A DNA stretch of 60,000 nucleotides, from NCBI GenBank assembly GCA_963575745.1, contig CAUYUJ010016904.1, forward strand, positions 423,772-483,771. The letters run 5' to 3'. This DNA comes from Prorocentrum cordatum (taxonomy: Eukaryota > Sar > Dinophyceae > Prorocentrales > Prorocentraceae). Within the stretch, counting starts at the first letter, position 1, and every line of letters begins with the position of its first letter. This document shows positions 1-11,254 of this stretch, one piece after another. The notes beneath the pieces were generated by a model. It searched no databases. It had not been told where the DNA came from and worked only from the letters and a program-made list of their open reading frames with translations. The position numbers were made by a program, and so were the translations under genes.

Positions 1-2
1 TC

Positions 3-1260
3 TTGGAGGAGGAGGTCTCTGCGAAGGGGATCGCGTGCAGGCGCGCGCAGGCGTGGCTTGAGACCTGCGCGCGGCGGGTCGTCGAGGGAGAGGCTTGGCT
101 GGCCGACGCCAAGGCTGCGGAGGACGCGGCGGCGGAGGCGGCGCGCCAGGCCCAGCACGACTGGGAGGATGCTTGCGGCCATCAACCTTTCGACGCTCGT
201 CGACGAAGGCTCGCTGCGCTTCGTCGATGGCCCCCTCTTCGACCTGGAGGGCCTCGAGATCGACGAGACAGAGCGCACCGAGTGGGCTCGCACCAAGGGG
301 GAGCTCGCCAACAGCGTGCAGGCCAAGGTTCAGGAGGCCTTGGGTCCCGCCGCTCAGCAGATCCTCAAGCTGCGGGAGGAGGCCCAGGCCCTCCACGCCA
401 GGCCCCAGGCCAAGAGGCGACGTGGTCAGGATGGCGGCCCCGCCTCGGGCCCTGCGGAGCCTTCGGCTACTGCTGCTGTGGCCTCTTCTGCTGGCGGCAG
501 CGCTGCTGGATCGTCACGTGGTGGAGGTGGGCGCATCAGTGCCGAGGGCCTTCGCGCCGCCGCCAGAGCCAAGGCCAGTGCAGCTATTGACGAGAAGAAG
601 CGTGACGCGCAATATGTTTAGCACCAGCGACTGCACGGCTGCGGTCACACATGGTGGCTCGCCTTTCCCGTGCTACGGTGACATTTTCCTCCCGAAGGAC
701 GACGAGCTCGCCTTCCTCCCCGACCTGGGGTTTTCGGCCACTACAAGTTCAGCTACTCTCAGAGCGACGATGACTCTGATTTCGAGGACAGGGTGCTCCA
801 TTGCAAGAGTCAGAACCCTGCCGGGCGTGCGGCCCTGCATAATCGACTGCTACTTGAGAGGCAGCTGAGGTCGCTTACTGGTGCTTGGGTACCTGACCCC
901 AGCACGGTGGATGATGCTTCCGATTTCGCCGGCTGGAAGAGGATGTGCATCCCATGCGCTGCCAGTTCCCTGGCAGATCCAGCACTGCAGCCTTTTGTTC
1001 AGGAGGTTGCGGACTCAGCAGGCCATGGCAACCCTGCGGTTGCCCAGCTGGACATGGCCAGGCAGATTTGTGAGCGAGCGTGGCGTGCTCGCAGTCGCCA
1101 ACGGCAGGCGTGCCGTGACTACCTCAGCGGCCTCCGTGACATCGACTACGACGATTGGCAGGAGGAGCTGGCTCGCAACGCTCTCAGTCATATCGACGCG
1201 CGCCGCGCGCTTGTACGTCAGATTTCTCACAATCCACTTCAGGAGTTGCGTGGGCCCCTG
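3..1260 (+). pseudogene. R1 retroelement, ORF1-like region (5' end outside window)
   Basis: This is coding-like sequence broken by frameshifts. An Ala/Glu-rich, coiled-coil-like stretch (EEEVSAKGIACRRAQAWLE to about base 165) continues in another frame (AAINLSTLVDEGSLRF to QAKRRRGQ, 175-430) with a basic Ala/Gly-rich tail ending at 621. It resumes near 690-1260 with an acidic SQSDDDSDFED patch and the segment WVPDPSTVDD to QISHNPLQELR. Shifts fall near base 170 and near the GGGTTTT run at 728. The position, 5' of an endonuclease and reverse transcriptase, suggests the gag-like ORF1 of a non-LTR retroelement (inference; I recognise no fold). The true start lies outside the window. Confidence 0.5.
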
Positions 1261-1289
1261 CATCGCCACCCTTGGATCCGAGGACCTCT

Positions 1290-2290
1290 ACGTGTGCCTC
1301 GATTTCGGCGACGGCGCCAACCTCGAGGAGCACCCCGACTTCGGCTCCCCCTTCGGCTTCGGTTTCTTGCGCACAGAGCAATGCCAATGGAGGCCCGTGC
1401 GTGGAGGCTACGGAGGAGGGCGGTGCCAATCCTCACTCGGCCCGCTTGTTGTTCGCCAATATCAGTGAGTGGGGCCCCAAGGCTCAGTCATTCACGCGAG
1501 GAGCAGGCGCCACGTTTGAGACTGTAGCCTTCGTTGAGACCCATGTCAAGGTTAGTGGCATGGAGGCTGCCCGCGCGGAGCTGCCCAAGGATGGATGGAA
1601 TATGGTTGGCACCCATGCATCGGCTTCAGCATCCTCACCTGCCGGCCCCAGGGGTGGTGAGTGGGTTATACACAAAAGGCGCATTGCAGCCACCTCCTGG
1701 GGGCGGCTCCGCGCTGCCAAACCTAGAGCCACTGAGGGGTTTTGTACCAGCACCCTGCATCTCAAGCGTGGCAATGTTGCGCTGTTGTCGGCCTACCTCT
1801 TCCCAGGGCCCAAAACAGGTGGCATCAGTACTCCCCGCCTGCGAGCTACCAGCAGGTTTGTCTGCTCGTTGCTGGCCCGTGGATCATTTGTGCGGCCTGG
1901 CATTTGGAACCGCACGAGCTGACCAAGAGCGGCTTGCTTGAAGTGTGGGGCGGGGAGATTGTTACTCCGCGTGGATGTAGTGCGACTTGTACTCTTGGCG
2001 GTGGCTCTTTGATCGACTACTTGGTTGTCAAGAGGGGCTTTGCAGACCAACTCATAGGCAAGCCATTCGAGTTAGTTCCATGGAAGACACACGTTGCCCT
2101 GGATATTGAGATTCTTTCAGGCCATGCGGATTGGCGGCATCAGGTTTCTGGATTCTCCCATGAGCTACCACAAAGGCCCAGGCCCAAGAGAGCCTCAGAC
2201 CCTGACAGTAATCGCTCGTGGCGCCGCGAGGAAGCTCGTGTTCGCAGACGAGATCGGCTCAGCGCCGACCTGCAGGGCGCCTTCGATGTG
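1290..2290 (+). pseudogene. R1 retroelement, endonuclease/exonuclease/phosphatase-like domain
   Basis: The sequence resembles the apurinic-type endonuclease of LINEs, which nicks target DNA. Visible landmarks in order are VAFVETH (catalytic Glu region, about 1528), GEWVIHKRR (in place of GGVAI, about 1660), NVALLSAYL (about 1780), a PHELTKSGLLEVWGG segment (about 1914), LIDYLVV (about 2010) and WKTHVALDI near 2085, in the place of the C-terminal catalytic His. The reading changes frame between about 1800 and 1840, so the copy is not intact. A basic linker (RREEARVRRRDR, about 2220) and an acidic stretch follow before the reverse transcriptase. It is part of the same element as the ORF1-like region and the RT. 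Confidence 0.6.
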
Positions 2291-2642
2291 GCCAACCCCC
2301 CTGATGACGAGGCTCCTGAAGATGAAGCTGCGCAGGTACCCTTTCGAGTGGATTCGGACGAGTGGGCCGCCGCTGCCTCTGAGGCTCGGCCGTGGATAAG
2401 TACCTGCTCGGACTCGAAGGCGTGGGCTTTCCCCGCAGGCTCGGCAGATGACGTCAAGTCCATTTCCCAATCTTATCAGCGCTACTTTGGAACTGGCTAT
2501 TGCACGTACCGAAGGCATCCCTTCCGACCAGCAGGCCCAGTACATTGGACGTGGCAATCTGCATGGCCTTATTCGACGCAAGTTACAGCCGTCCCCTGGG
2601 CGCACTCATATGCGCAACCCTACCATGTAGTTTTGGTGGGCG

Positions 2643-4977
2643 ATGTCGTCGCTGGTCACTCGCTACACCTCCCTGCGCCGACACGACAGAGATCCCGTGC
2701 AACAGGAGGCCCTGACTACTTCCATTTCCAGCCTGATTAACCAGGCCGAGGCCCAGCCGGGGGCCGTTCTATTCGGACCCAGGGCCACCCACCAGGAGGC
2801 GCAGGAGTGGTTCGATGTCGCCTGTCTCATCTTTGGGCCACCCTTGGACGTTGAGACCCTCGAGCGGTTTGGTGAAGTCACGGGGACTTGGCGCTCGCGT
2901 TCCTGGGGTAGGGCATTAGTGTCCTCGGGCGCCGCCGACGTCAAGTGGGCCAGGGACTGCTGGCGCACCAGACCATCCGTGGTCCATCTTCACGTTCGTG
3001 ACCCCCAACAGCCAGCTGCACTTGCAGTTCCTGGCGGTGGACCCGAGAAGGCCACAGGGGACCCTGACAAGATCATGGAGCACAAGCTGCAGGCGTGGCG
3101 GACTCTTTGGACTGACCCACAGGCTTCGCGAGAGGACCTGTGCAGGGGCGTACAGGAGCTGCTCCAGCACGCGCGCGGCCATCCGATCAGCGAGCTAGAG
3201 GACGAGTCCATCATGAGAGTTGTCTCCAGGATGGCCCCCAACAAGGCTCGAGGTGTGGACGTCCTCAGCCCCATCGACATTCAGAGGCTGCCGACCGAGG
3301 GGCAGCAGCAGTTCGGCGACCTGCTGCGTGAAGCTGAGAGGGTAGGCTCGTGGCCCGTCCAGCTGTTGCTTGCAGTGGGGGCGACCGTCCCGAAACCTTC
3401 AGGAGGTGACAGGGTTATCGGTGTTCTGCCGACCTGCATGGGAGTCTGGTCCAGAGCTCGGGCCCCGATCACGGACCAGTGGTCCCAGGACTTTGGTGAG
3501 TTTTGGGACGCGGCGATCCGAGGGTCTTCAGCTCTTAGAGCGGCCTTGCAGAGGGCCATCTTAGATGAGTCCTCCTTCCAGCTGGGTTTCACCTCGGCCT
3601 CCCTCCTCCTTGACCTCGAAAATTGCATTACCAGGTCAGCAGGGTTTTCCGTCGATTGTCGCCCTTTTAGAGGTGCAGGTGTTTCTTGCTCCCAGGGTCC
3701 TTCGGTCCGAGAACATCGCGTCGGATTTAACTTTCCCCACCCGTTCTATTGTTGCAGGTTCTGCCCACGGCGTCAAACTCGCCAAGGTTTTCCTGGGCCC
3801 GATTTTGTCGGCCGCTCATGTGGCATCGGGGGCCCGTACCTTTGTCTCCTCCACGGGCCTCTGGACCTTTGTTGATGACACCGTGGCGCGGGCCGAGGGT
3901 ACTGAGGAGAATGTGATTGCCCAGCTTTCCACTGTCGGCCAGTCTTTCGCCCGATCGTTTGCCTTGCATCAACTGCCCGTTTCGCCCAAGACCAAGGTCA
4001 TTGCATCCTCGCCTAAGGTTGGTAAACGCATTGTGGCCAATCTGAGGGAGGTAGGCATCCCAGCCTCCCTGGCGGTCCAAGCTGTTGACCTGGGGTGCGA
4101 CGCGGGAGGTGGGGCTCGTCGGGCGGCCGTGAAGCTTTTGGGCCGCCAGAGGAAGGCCCGTCCACGAGCGCAGCGCATTAGACGCTTGCGACGCCACGCC
4201 GAGGCGGCCAACGTCTCACAGGGGCTTTGGTTGCAGGGGGCCCTCCCCCAGGCCGTTTATGGTCATCAGGCCGTGGGCCTCTCCCCCTCATCAATTCTAG
4301 CCTTGAGGCGTCAGGCATCCCAATCTGTGGCCGGTAAAAGTCCAGGCCGCTGTCTTACCACGGTGTTATCGCTGTTTTATGCTGGCCGCGAGCCTTGCAT
4401 CGCATTGAGGGCTCAGATTTTGTTCACGTGGTTTGACATGTGGAATAGGTTCCCTGAGTTGCATGGGCGCATCTCCCGCTCGTGGCACCACATTCGGGGC
4501 CGCCTGGGCCTGTTGGCCTCGAAACGCTGGCGTCGGGTGAGGGGTCCGATTGGGGCCGTCGTCGCCACGCTTCTCGACGTTGGTTGGAAGCTTGTGTCCC
4601 CTGTTGAATGGCACAGACCCGTGGGTGACCAAAATGAAGTTTGGCACTTCCCTGATCGTGTCGACATTGAGCGCCTGGAAGGTGATTTTGATGTCGCTGA
4701 GTTGGTTGACGACTTCAGGGAAGATTTAACTGCGATCTTGTGGGCTCAGGCAGCGGCCCACCCTCACGGCGAGGACCTGGCCGAGGGGGCTGACCTCCTG
4801 CCTTTGCGCCAGGAACTCAGGCGTCTCGAGGGAAGGGATCAGCACGAGCAGGTAGGCCTTCTCACGACTGTCGTGTCAGGGGGACAGTGGACACACGTCC
4901 GCCAACTTGAGGCGGGGCACGCTGTTGCCACTACCTGTCCTCGATGTGGCTTGGCACCCGGGGCGCTTTTTACCTAA
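2643..4977 (+). pseudogene. R1 retroelement, reverse transcriptase, cut off after a zinc motif
   Basis: Non-LTR reverse transcriptase. NKARGVDVLSP (about 3240) matches the conserved KAxGxD segment. RVIGVLPTCMGVWSR (about 3412) and LLLDLE (about 3605) precede a frameshift. The second frame carries SIVAGSAHGVKLAKVFL (about 3750) and the catalytic FVDD box at 3868-3879. The expected aromatic residues after LLLDLE read NCIT, so the shift lies at 3615-3640. The frame ends CPRCGLAPGALFT and stop at 4977. That zinc motif normally continues into FHRVWECP. Its continuation is found at 12260, after an inserted 7.25-kb block. No intact open frame spans the enzyme, so this copy is probably dead. Confidence 0.75.
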
Positions 4978-5054
4978 CAGCGAAGACTGATAGGTTTCTA
5001 ATGGGTTAAAAAGAGATCATCAGATGACTCCACAGGGGGGTCTGGGCGGGTGCC

Positions 5055-5068
5055 GGACAGGGTGCCGC
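5055..5068. repeat. Left target-site duplication of R2
   Basis: GGACAGGGTGCCGC is repeated exactly at 11394-11407, on the far side of R2. One G (5069) separates it from the spliced leader. Confidence 0.7.
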
Positions 5069-5069
5069 G

Positions 5070-5091
5070 TCCGTAGCCATTTTGGCTCAAG
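5070..5091 (+). promoter_or_regulatory. Complete dinoflagellate spliced-leader sequence in genomic DNA
   Basis: The 22 bases match the published dinoflagellate SL at every position (core TAGCCATTTTGGCTCAAG, first base T at the variable position). The next bases are GGTTTCAG, not the GT of an SL RNA gene donor site, so this is an SL carried by a cDNA copy and not an SL RNA gene. It lies 165 bases upstream of the R2 ORF1 start codon. Confidence 0.85.
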
Positions 5092-5256
5092 GGTTTCAGT
5101 GACCAAATACATCGGGGGCCCCAGCAGACGGCTGCCCAGCCAGGGGCTCCCAGCTTTCCCTTCCCTTCGACTGGCTAAGCAGCCAGGTTGAAGGCCAGCC
5201 ATATCACTCACGACACTGTACATTCCAATTCTTCCGCCCTCCAGCTGTCTGCCGCA

Positions 5257-6507
5257 ATGGGGAGCAGGGGCAAGGCGCCTCGTGACTTCTCCTGGACATG
5301 CTCGGAGTGCCAGGCTACAACCAGTCGGAACCTTCACTGGTGCTGGAGGTGCGGCTCGCACTGGACGCACACGGCTACGGGATGGCAGCCTCAAAGCGGG
5401 GGGGACAGGCCCCGTGGGGCAGACGCCAAGGTCGGTGACGGCAAGGATGGCGGAAAGAAAGGCAAAGGCAAGAAAGGGCGTGGCAAGCGACAGAAGGGAG
5501 GCAAAGGTAGTGAGGAACGTGCCGACTCTCCTGGCGGTGGTCCTCTTCCTCCTGCTGCAGCTCGTGCCCCAGTCGACGGAGACCTCTTTGATGTCAACAT
5601 GGACAGGGAGCAGCGTAAGCCAGCCAATGTCGGTCAAGACATACAAGTTTTACAACGGGCATATGATGTGCTCATCAAGCAAGAAGGTGGACCAGACAGC
5701 GATGCAGCCAAGTCTTTGCAGCTCAAGCTTCACAATCTTCGGCAGGTTCGAGACAGCGCCAAGTCGGAGAGCCAGCGCCTGCTGGTGGCCAGTGGGAAAC
5801 TCTCCAAAGTTGAGAAACAAGTGGAGTCACATTCGCAGTCGGTCGGACTTCTTGAGACAAAGGTTCAGAATTCACAAGCACATCTTCGAGTACAAGAACG
5901 CGCCTTGGCTGAGGCAAAGGAGAGCCTTGCTGAGGCGCAAAAGAAACGCGATGAGCTGGTCGTGGAGACGCGCCGTGCCCAGGAGGCGCAGGACGTGGCG
6001 CAAGCGGCCGAGCGAGCCAGGCCACGCAGCCCTTCACCTACTCCGGAGCAGTTCTTCAACCTCATGCGTGCTGATGCCATGGAGGCCGCAGCTCTACAGA
6101 AGGCGAAGGACGCGGGCCTTGATCCCAGTATGGTGCAGCAGGCCCTTCAGGTACTCGGCCCTCTCTTCGGCGCAGGTGGGGCGCCATCATCTCCAGGGGC
6201 GCCAGAGGCTGCAGCAGGCCATGGAGGTGTTCTTGGAGATGCCCCTGGGACTCCTGGTGGTGCCCAGCAAGAGGCAGGAGGGCAGCTGGCGTTGCCAGAA
6301 GGGCCCCCGCGTAGCGGGCCCGTGGCCGCCGTTCGTGGCCCAGCAGCAGCTGCTCCAGGTGGAGGAGAGGATCTACCACGTGGGGCTGGAGCTGCAGGCG
6401 AATCTGAGCAGCAGAATCGAGCCTCTCGCAGCCCTCGCAGCCGCAGGGCAGCCAGAGGCCCAGCAGCTAGCGGGGGCGGTGCGAAAGATCCAAGGGAGCC
6501 TTTTTAG
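5257..6507 (+). CDS. R2 ORF1: zinc-finger and coiled-coil protein
   Basis: An open frame of 416 aa from ATG 5257. Residues about 12-32 contain C-x2-C-x10-C-x2-C (CSEC, then CWRC), a RanBP2-like or ribbon zinc finger with flanking Trp residues. A Lys/Gly-rich basic stretch follows (about 65-90, KKGKGKKGRGKRQKGGKG). A long predicted coiled coil (about 130-250) is rich in Glu, Gln, Ala and Arg, and the C-terminus is Ala/Gly/Pro-rich and basic. This order (nucleic-acid-binding finger, basic tract, coiled coil) fits a retroelement ORF1 RNA chaperone, which is inference from layout. The upstream in-frame extension to 5188 lacks a better start. ORF2 begins eight bases after its stop. Confidence 0.65.
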   Translation: MGSRGKAPRDFSWTCSECQATTSRNLHWCWRCGSHWTHTATGWQPQSGGDRPRGADAKVGDGKDGGKKGKGKKGRGKRQKGGKGSEERADSPGGGPLPPAAARAPVDGDLFDVNMDREQRKPANVGQDIQVLQRAYDVLIKQEGGPDSDAAKSLQLKLHNLRQVRDSAKSESQRLLVASGKLSKVEKQVESHSQSVGLLETKVQNSQAHLRVQERALAEAKESLAEAQKKRDELVVETRRAQEAQDVAQAAERARPRSPSPTPEQFFNLMRADAMEAAALQKAKDAGLDPSMVQQALQVLGPLFGAGGAPSSPGAPEAAAGHGGVLGDAPGTPGGAQQEAGGQLALPEGPPRSGPVAAVRGPAAAAPGGGEDLPRGAGAAGESEQQNRASRSPRSRRAARGPAASGGGAKDPREPF

Positions 6508-6514
6508 CACACAC

Positions 6515-7330
6515 ATGGAGGATGATCAGGCAGTCTCGCCCCGTCGTCCTCCTGACCCCCCGCATCCAGTTTCGGGTGGCCCGTCTTTCCATTTTTGCAC
6601 GGTTAACGCGTCGAGTTGGGGACGGGCCCTCGATTACGCGAAGGCCTCCAGGGCCCATGTGATTTTCGTCCAGGAGCACAAGTTGTTCCGACCAAAAATT
6701 TTAGAGGCCAAGTCCAAGGCCCGCAAACTAGGTTGGAACAGCTTCTGGGCCCCAGCCCTCGCTACCGAGGCAGGCTTCGCCTCGGGGGGAGTAGCTATAC
6801 TTTTTAGAAGCTATCTTGATGTGTGGCAAGAGAATGGCAAAGGTATTGTCGTCCCTGGTCGGGTCCTCCATGTCTTCTGTCGTACTCGCAGTTTTGGGTT
6901 GATTTCTCTCTACAGCAATTACTGGCACACCGCGGTCGGCCTTGGGAAGAAGAACCTGGACGTCTGTCGGGAGCTGGGACATCATATTCTTACACGAGGG
7001 CTGCCATTCGTGGCAGGCGGTGACTTCAATTTAACACCTGGTGAAGTCAATGTCGGACTGGAACCAGATCGCTTCGGAGGCGAAGCTGTTTTCGATCCAT
7101 CGGTGCACACCTGCAGTGTTCAGGACACGCATAGGACTTTGGACTATTTCATTTTGAGCAAGCCGCTGGTGAAGGCCTTTTTTATCAGTGGCGGCAGATC
7201 TATCGAACGACGTGCATCCCCACAAGGCAGTGGATCTTCACCTCACTTCGGAAACGTTTTCCTTGAAAGTGAACAAACTTGCCAAGTTCGAGTGTCTGCC
7301 AGTTGCTCTTCCTTGTGGGCCATCGTTACC
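6515..7330 (+). pseudogene. R2 ORF2, endonuclease domain
   Basis: Start ATG 6515, frame 2. Endonuclease/exonuclease/phosphatase motifs appear in order: VNASSWGRALDYA, VIFVQEHKL (catalytic Glu), ASGGVAILF, LISLYSNYW, GGDFNLTPGE (catalytic Asp-Phe-Asn at 7019-7030), TLDYFILSK and, one frame away, DVHPHKAVDLHL (catalytic His, about 7205). The shift coincides with the T run at 7179-7184; five Ts instead of six would join the two readings. The domain would nick target DNA and prime reverse transcription. Confidence 0.75.
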
Positions 7331-9700
7331 TCCACCTGATTATGCGGACCTCGAGCTGCAGATAAATCAGGCCCTGGAAATTTTTCAAAGTAACGATGAT
7401 ATGTTTAGAACCCCTACCCCCGCGGAAAAAAAAACAGCCTCTGGAAAGCCGGCTTTCAGAGATCTACGATGAGTGGCGCACTCAGTCCTGGGGGGAGCTC
7501 AAGGATGTGTACCACCAACCCGTCACCTCGGGGCGTCAAGGGGGTTTGCCTTATGAAGTTCAGGAAGTTGATTTACGTACCCTCCTCATTACCAAAGAAA
7601 ATCTTCGGCAGTCCGAATCTAGGTGCATAGGTTGGCTTGCCAGGCGTCTGCAGGAGTTGAAGTCCCTTCTGTCCAATCCTGAGCGCAGGTACCTTCATGG
7701 TACGTATGTTCTGCTGCGTCACACTCGCAATGTCAAGAAGCGTGGTGGGCCCTTCGCTAGGTTCTGGCCCGCTGGCAGAGCCTTCGCCCACGAGCTTGTG
7801 CAGCAGGCATTAGGACCTCTCCTCGATGCGTATTGGGCTTGGGACGAGGGGACCTGGGACATGGAAGGTTTGGATTCTTGCATCACCCATCTCTTTGAGT
7901 TGGAGAGCGAATGTTTCAAGAAAGAGAGGGTGCGCCAAAACGCCGGGTGGTCAAAATGGTGCGAGGAAGCTTTGAGTGGTGGCGCATCCCGCGCCCACCA
8001 GTTTACTAGGCTTGCCCAGGAATATAAGGACGATGTCATCACTGAGGCTGACGGCACAGTCTCGGCGTCCTTCTTCAGTAGGTTTTCTCACCAGATCACC
8101 ACCTGGAAAGAGGCGCGGGGGGTCGGCCGTGAGGCCCCCCTCCTCCTGGAAGGTGAAGATTCGATTTTAGTCCCTGCGGGCCCAGGAGTGGAAGAGCTCA
8201 GAAGCTTGTCGAGGAGCTTCAAAACGGCGACCATCTCCATTGATGGATTCCACCCCCGTCATTTCTGTGTCCTTGGGGATGGGGCCCTTCGTGTGCTCTC
8301 GGGGGTGTTCACGGCCATGAATGTCCTTGGGAATGCCCCTTTGTCGCTTCGTCAGTTGATTGTGGCGTTGTATCGGAAACCCCTTCGAAGGGCGTAGACC
8401 AATTGGCTTTTACCAGTCGACGACACGGCTGTATTCTAAGAGCATGGCCAATGCCTGCAGGAGGTGGGAATCTCGGTGCGTTGCCAGCCCCTTTTTCAAT
8501 ATGGCCCCACATAGGTATACGACCGATGCGGTCTGGCGCCAGGCGGTGAGGAATGATCTACACCACAATCAAGGCAAATTTATTGGGGTCCTCCTTGCGG
8601 ACCTCAAACAGTGCTATGAACACGTGCCTCACTCTCTTTGGTGGGGGGGAGGCCCAGAAGTGTAATTTCCCTGCTCACGTGGTTCGGTTTACTTTGGCCA
8701 GCTACCGTTGGCCTCGTCGCCTGATGATGGACTCGGCTCTTAGTGACCCCTTGGATCCTACTCGTGGGATTGTTGCTGGATCCTCCACGGCCACGTGCGA
8801 AATCAAAGGTTTTATGTTGCCATCGACGCGAGAACTAGCCTTAGGTGAGGATGAGGACCTCACGATTCACATTGACGACATCACGACCTCGGTGGCCATG
8901 CCGTCGGTCATGTCATGTTTGAATGCCTTGGCTCAGCTCGCTGGACAGATATTCGACATTATGACCAACAAGTTAGAGCTTCCTATTGCCCTCAAGAAAA
9001 TGCAGTTCACCAGCAACTCCAGCGAGGTGGCCAGGCAGGCTCCTGTGGTGCTAGGAAAGTATGGACAGAATTGCTGGCCATGTTATCAACCTTGGGGTCG
9101 ATTTTACCCTCGGGCGGTGCCCTTCGGCTCCTGGGGCCAGGGCCAAATCCAAGGCCCGCTGGAAGGCTGGCCTCCAGAGGCTGCCCTTGATCAAAAAGAT
9201 GCGGGGGGCTACGGCTAGTAAAGGAAAGATTTTTGTCTGCGGCGTTAAGCCGAGCCTTACGTATGGAGAAGAGATCCAGGGGCACCCGCCTAGTGAGATC
9301 CGTGCCCTTCGCCTCCTGACTGCAAAGAGCACGGATTTATGGGGGGCGGGGGCCAACGTCGATCTCTGTTGGTGCCTCGCGCCAGACAAAGACCCTATGT
9401 TTCATGTTGCTGCCGCCCTCCGCAGGTACAGTGCCGAGTGGTGGACTTGTACGGATGCCCAGTTGTGTGCCAAAGACAATCTGTCGGCTAGAGAGCTCAA
9501 GGAAGCTCACACCCTGGCCAAAGAAAAGTTCGATAAAGTCACCCCTGGTCCGTGGCATCGTGTGGCGGCTAGTCCGATTCATGATATGTTTTTCTGGTGC
9601 AAGATTGCGGGGTGGGAGTTCGTTGACCCTGCTCACGTCAAAACGAGGGGTGGAAGGATTTGCAACCTCACCTTAGCCCCCCCCCGCGCAGCTCCAGAAA
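7331..9700 (+). pseudogene. R2 ORF2, reverse transcriptase
   Basis: A non-LTR reverse transcriptase spread over several frames. A helical N-terminal part (about 7440-8060) leads to VEELRSLSRSFKTATISIDGFHP, then LIVALYRKP, GVLLADLKQCYEHVPHSLWW (about 8586-8645, catalytic Asp block), RGIVAGSSTATCEIKGFM (about 8761) and IHIDDI at 8865-8882, where YVDD or FVDD is usual. The thumb and linker (LRLLTAKSTDLWG, HTLAKEKFDKVTPGPWHRVA) run to about 9650. Frameshifts lie at the A9 run near 7430, C4 near 8385, G7 near 8645, near 9058 and C9 near 9685. The Tyr-to-His change before the catalytic Asp pair is unusual and may be decay. Confidence 0.7.
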
Positions 9701-10862
9701 ATGTTTGGCCAGGACCTCCAGCGGCATCAGCTGCGTCGGGTTGTCGTCGCCAAGTTAGAAGGTGTGGGTTCGAGTAGAGCGGACCAGATCCGTGCCAGGG
9801 GTCTTTGGACCCATCCTGTTAGCAGAGCGTGGAGCTCGAAGAAGCATTCTAGTTTTGCCAAGCAGATGCTGCGCCAGGTTTTTACGGGGTGCTACTGTAC
9901 TGGCACTGTCTTGCATCAAAGAGGGTATCAGGTGTCTCCTAAGTGCCAGCACTGCGGTGCACCAGACACCACCTTCCACCGTGTTTGGGAGTGCCCGTTT
10001 GGGGATGATCGTCGTCACGAGCTGGATTCCGAGCTTGTTGCCAGTGCCCTTGAGGTTGGCCCTGCTGACCCCCTCTTCAGTTGTCTCTGGATCCCCGTGC
10101 CCCCCATCATCAAGACCCCCCCCAGAAAAAGACAAGATCGAATACCTCGATCGAGGTGGGGATATTGATAAATTTGTCTATACTACCCCTGGGATGGAAA
10201 TCTCTATAGACGGTTCGGTCGTCCACCCCACCGCCCCCCTTCTTGCGAGGGGGGGATGGTGTGCTGCAGAAGTCAGCGAACATGGAGATCTCCTTAGGGC
10301 CATTCGAGGAGTTTTACCAGCCTATGTGCCGTGCAATGCCAATCTAGCTGAGCACCATGGCCTTCTGCATGCTTGGGCCCATCTGCACGTTGATGAAGAC
10401 GATGAGCCAGCAATTTTTTACCAGGACTGTGGTGCCGTTGTTTTTGGAGCCTTATCTGCGGCACGATCTCGTGATGGTCGAAAAGTCCAGTCAGGGCACT
10501 GGAGACAGGTCAACCATCTCACAGGTATGAAGGGCTGGCGTATTCACAAAATCAAAGCACATCAAGACCAAGCTCGAGGAGACAGGACGATGGAGGAGCA
10601 TAGGAGGGTTCTCGGTAACAGCTGGGCCGATACTCTTGCCAAAGAAATTGCCACCCGTCAGGTCTCACCCGAGGATGTCAAAGTTGTCGAAGCTGGGTAT
10701 AAACTCTGGCTTGACGTTTTTGTTCCGCGTTCGCTGTTCTTTTGGAACCCTGGGGCCGTGCCCGTGATGTCTTCGGCGGGCTGGAAAGGGTTCCCAGGGC
10801 CCCTCAGCGGAAGTTGCTGGCTCGAGGGATCCACGGGCCCCACAATTTCGTCTGGGGTCTGA
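9701..10862 (+). pseudogene. R2 ORF2, zinc motif and RNase H domain
   Basis: CQHCGAPDTTFHRVWECP (about 9950-10000) is a C-x2-C-x7-H-x4-C motif of the kind that follows the RT in many LINEs. After a shift at the C8 run (about 10115) comes an RNase H1-like domain: MEISIDGSV (first Asp, about 10208), AEHHGLLHAW (Glu), IFYQDCGAVVFG (second Asp), KIKAHQDQARG and LGNSWADTLAKE (last Asp, about 10630). The D-E-D-D set is visible, so the fold assignment is strong. It would remove the RNA strand during retrotransposition. Confidence 0.75.
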
Positions 10863-11254
10863 ATTCCTGGCAGTGTGTGGACTGTGGTAGGTCCACGGAC
10901 CAGCCGTGGAAATGTCGCAGAGGCCCGTGCACGCCTTTGCCTCGATCATTAGCTGCCGTGCTGCGCCCTCCTGTCCCTGTTGTGCCTGCCCACGACCTGT
11001 GGGCAGGAAGGATTTGCGTCACTGGTGCGGCAATTGTCTACTGTAACCGTTGTGGGTCATACACCACTGGCAGGGCGGCGCACCTCGTGGCACCGTGTAC
11101 GACCCTCAAGGTTGCTCAGCTTCGCATGCTCAGGAATGGAATTCTGCCCTATCCCAAGGGATGCCGCTTTTCGAAACCTTGGAGAGTGGTCGAACAGTCG
11201 CCAAGGGAGCTTCTGTATGGGCCGAATGCACCTGGAAATCTTTGTATCATTTAG
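10790..11254 (+). pseudogene. R2 ORF2, C-terminal zinc fingers
   Basis: The reading shifts once more near GGGCCCC (about 10798) and ends at 11254. CVDCGRSTDQPWKCRRGPC (about 10877) and YCNRCGSYTTGRAAHLVAPC (about 11040) are two cysteine-rich fingers. The close is PKGCRFSKPWRV and about 30 further residues. The same kind of C-terminal fingers occurs in the separated 3' part of R1 (13.2-13.5 kb), which suggests a shared LINE architecture. Function, perhaps binding template RNA or target DNA, is inference. Confidence 0.6.

Noticed and set aside
5070-5091. SL RNA gene
   Set aside because: A gene would continue with a GT donor and an Sm-site-bearing intron part; here GGTTTCAG follows and a LINE ORF lies downstream.
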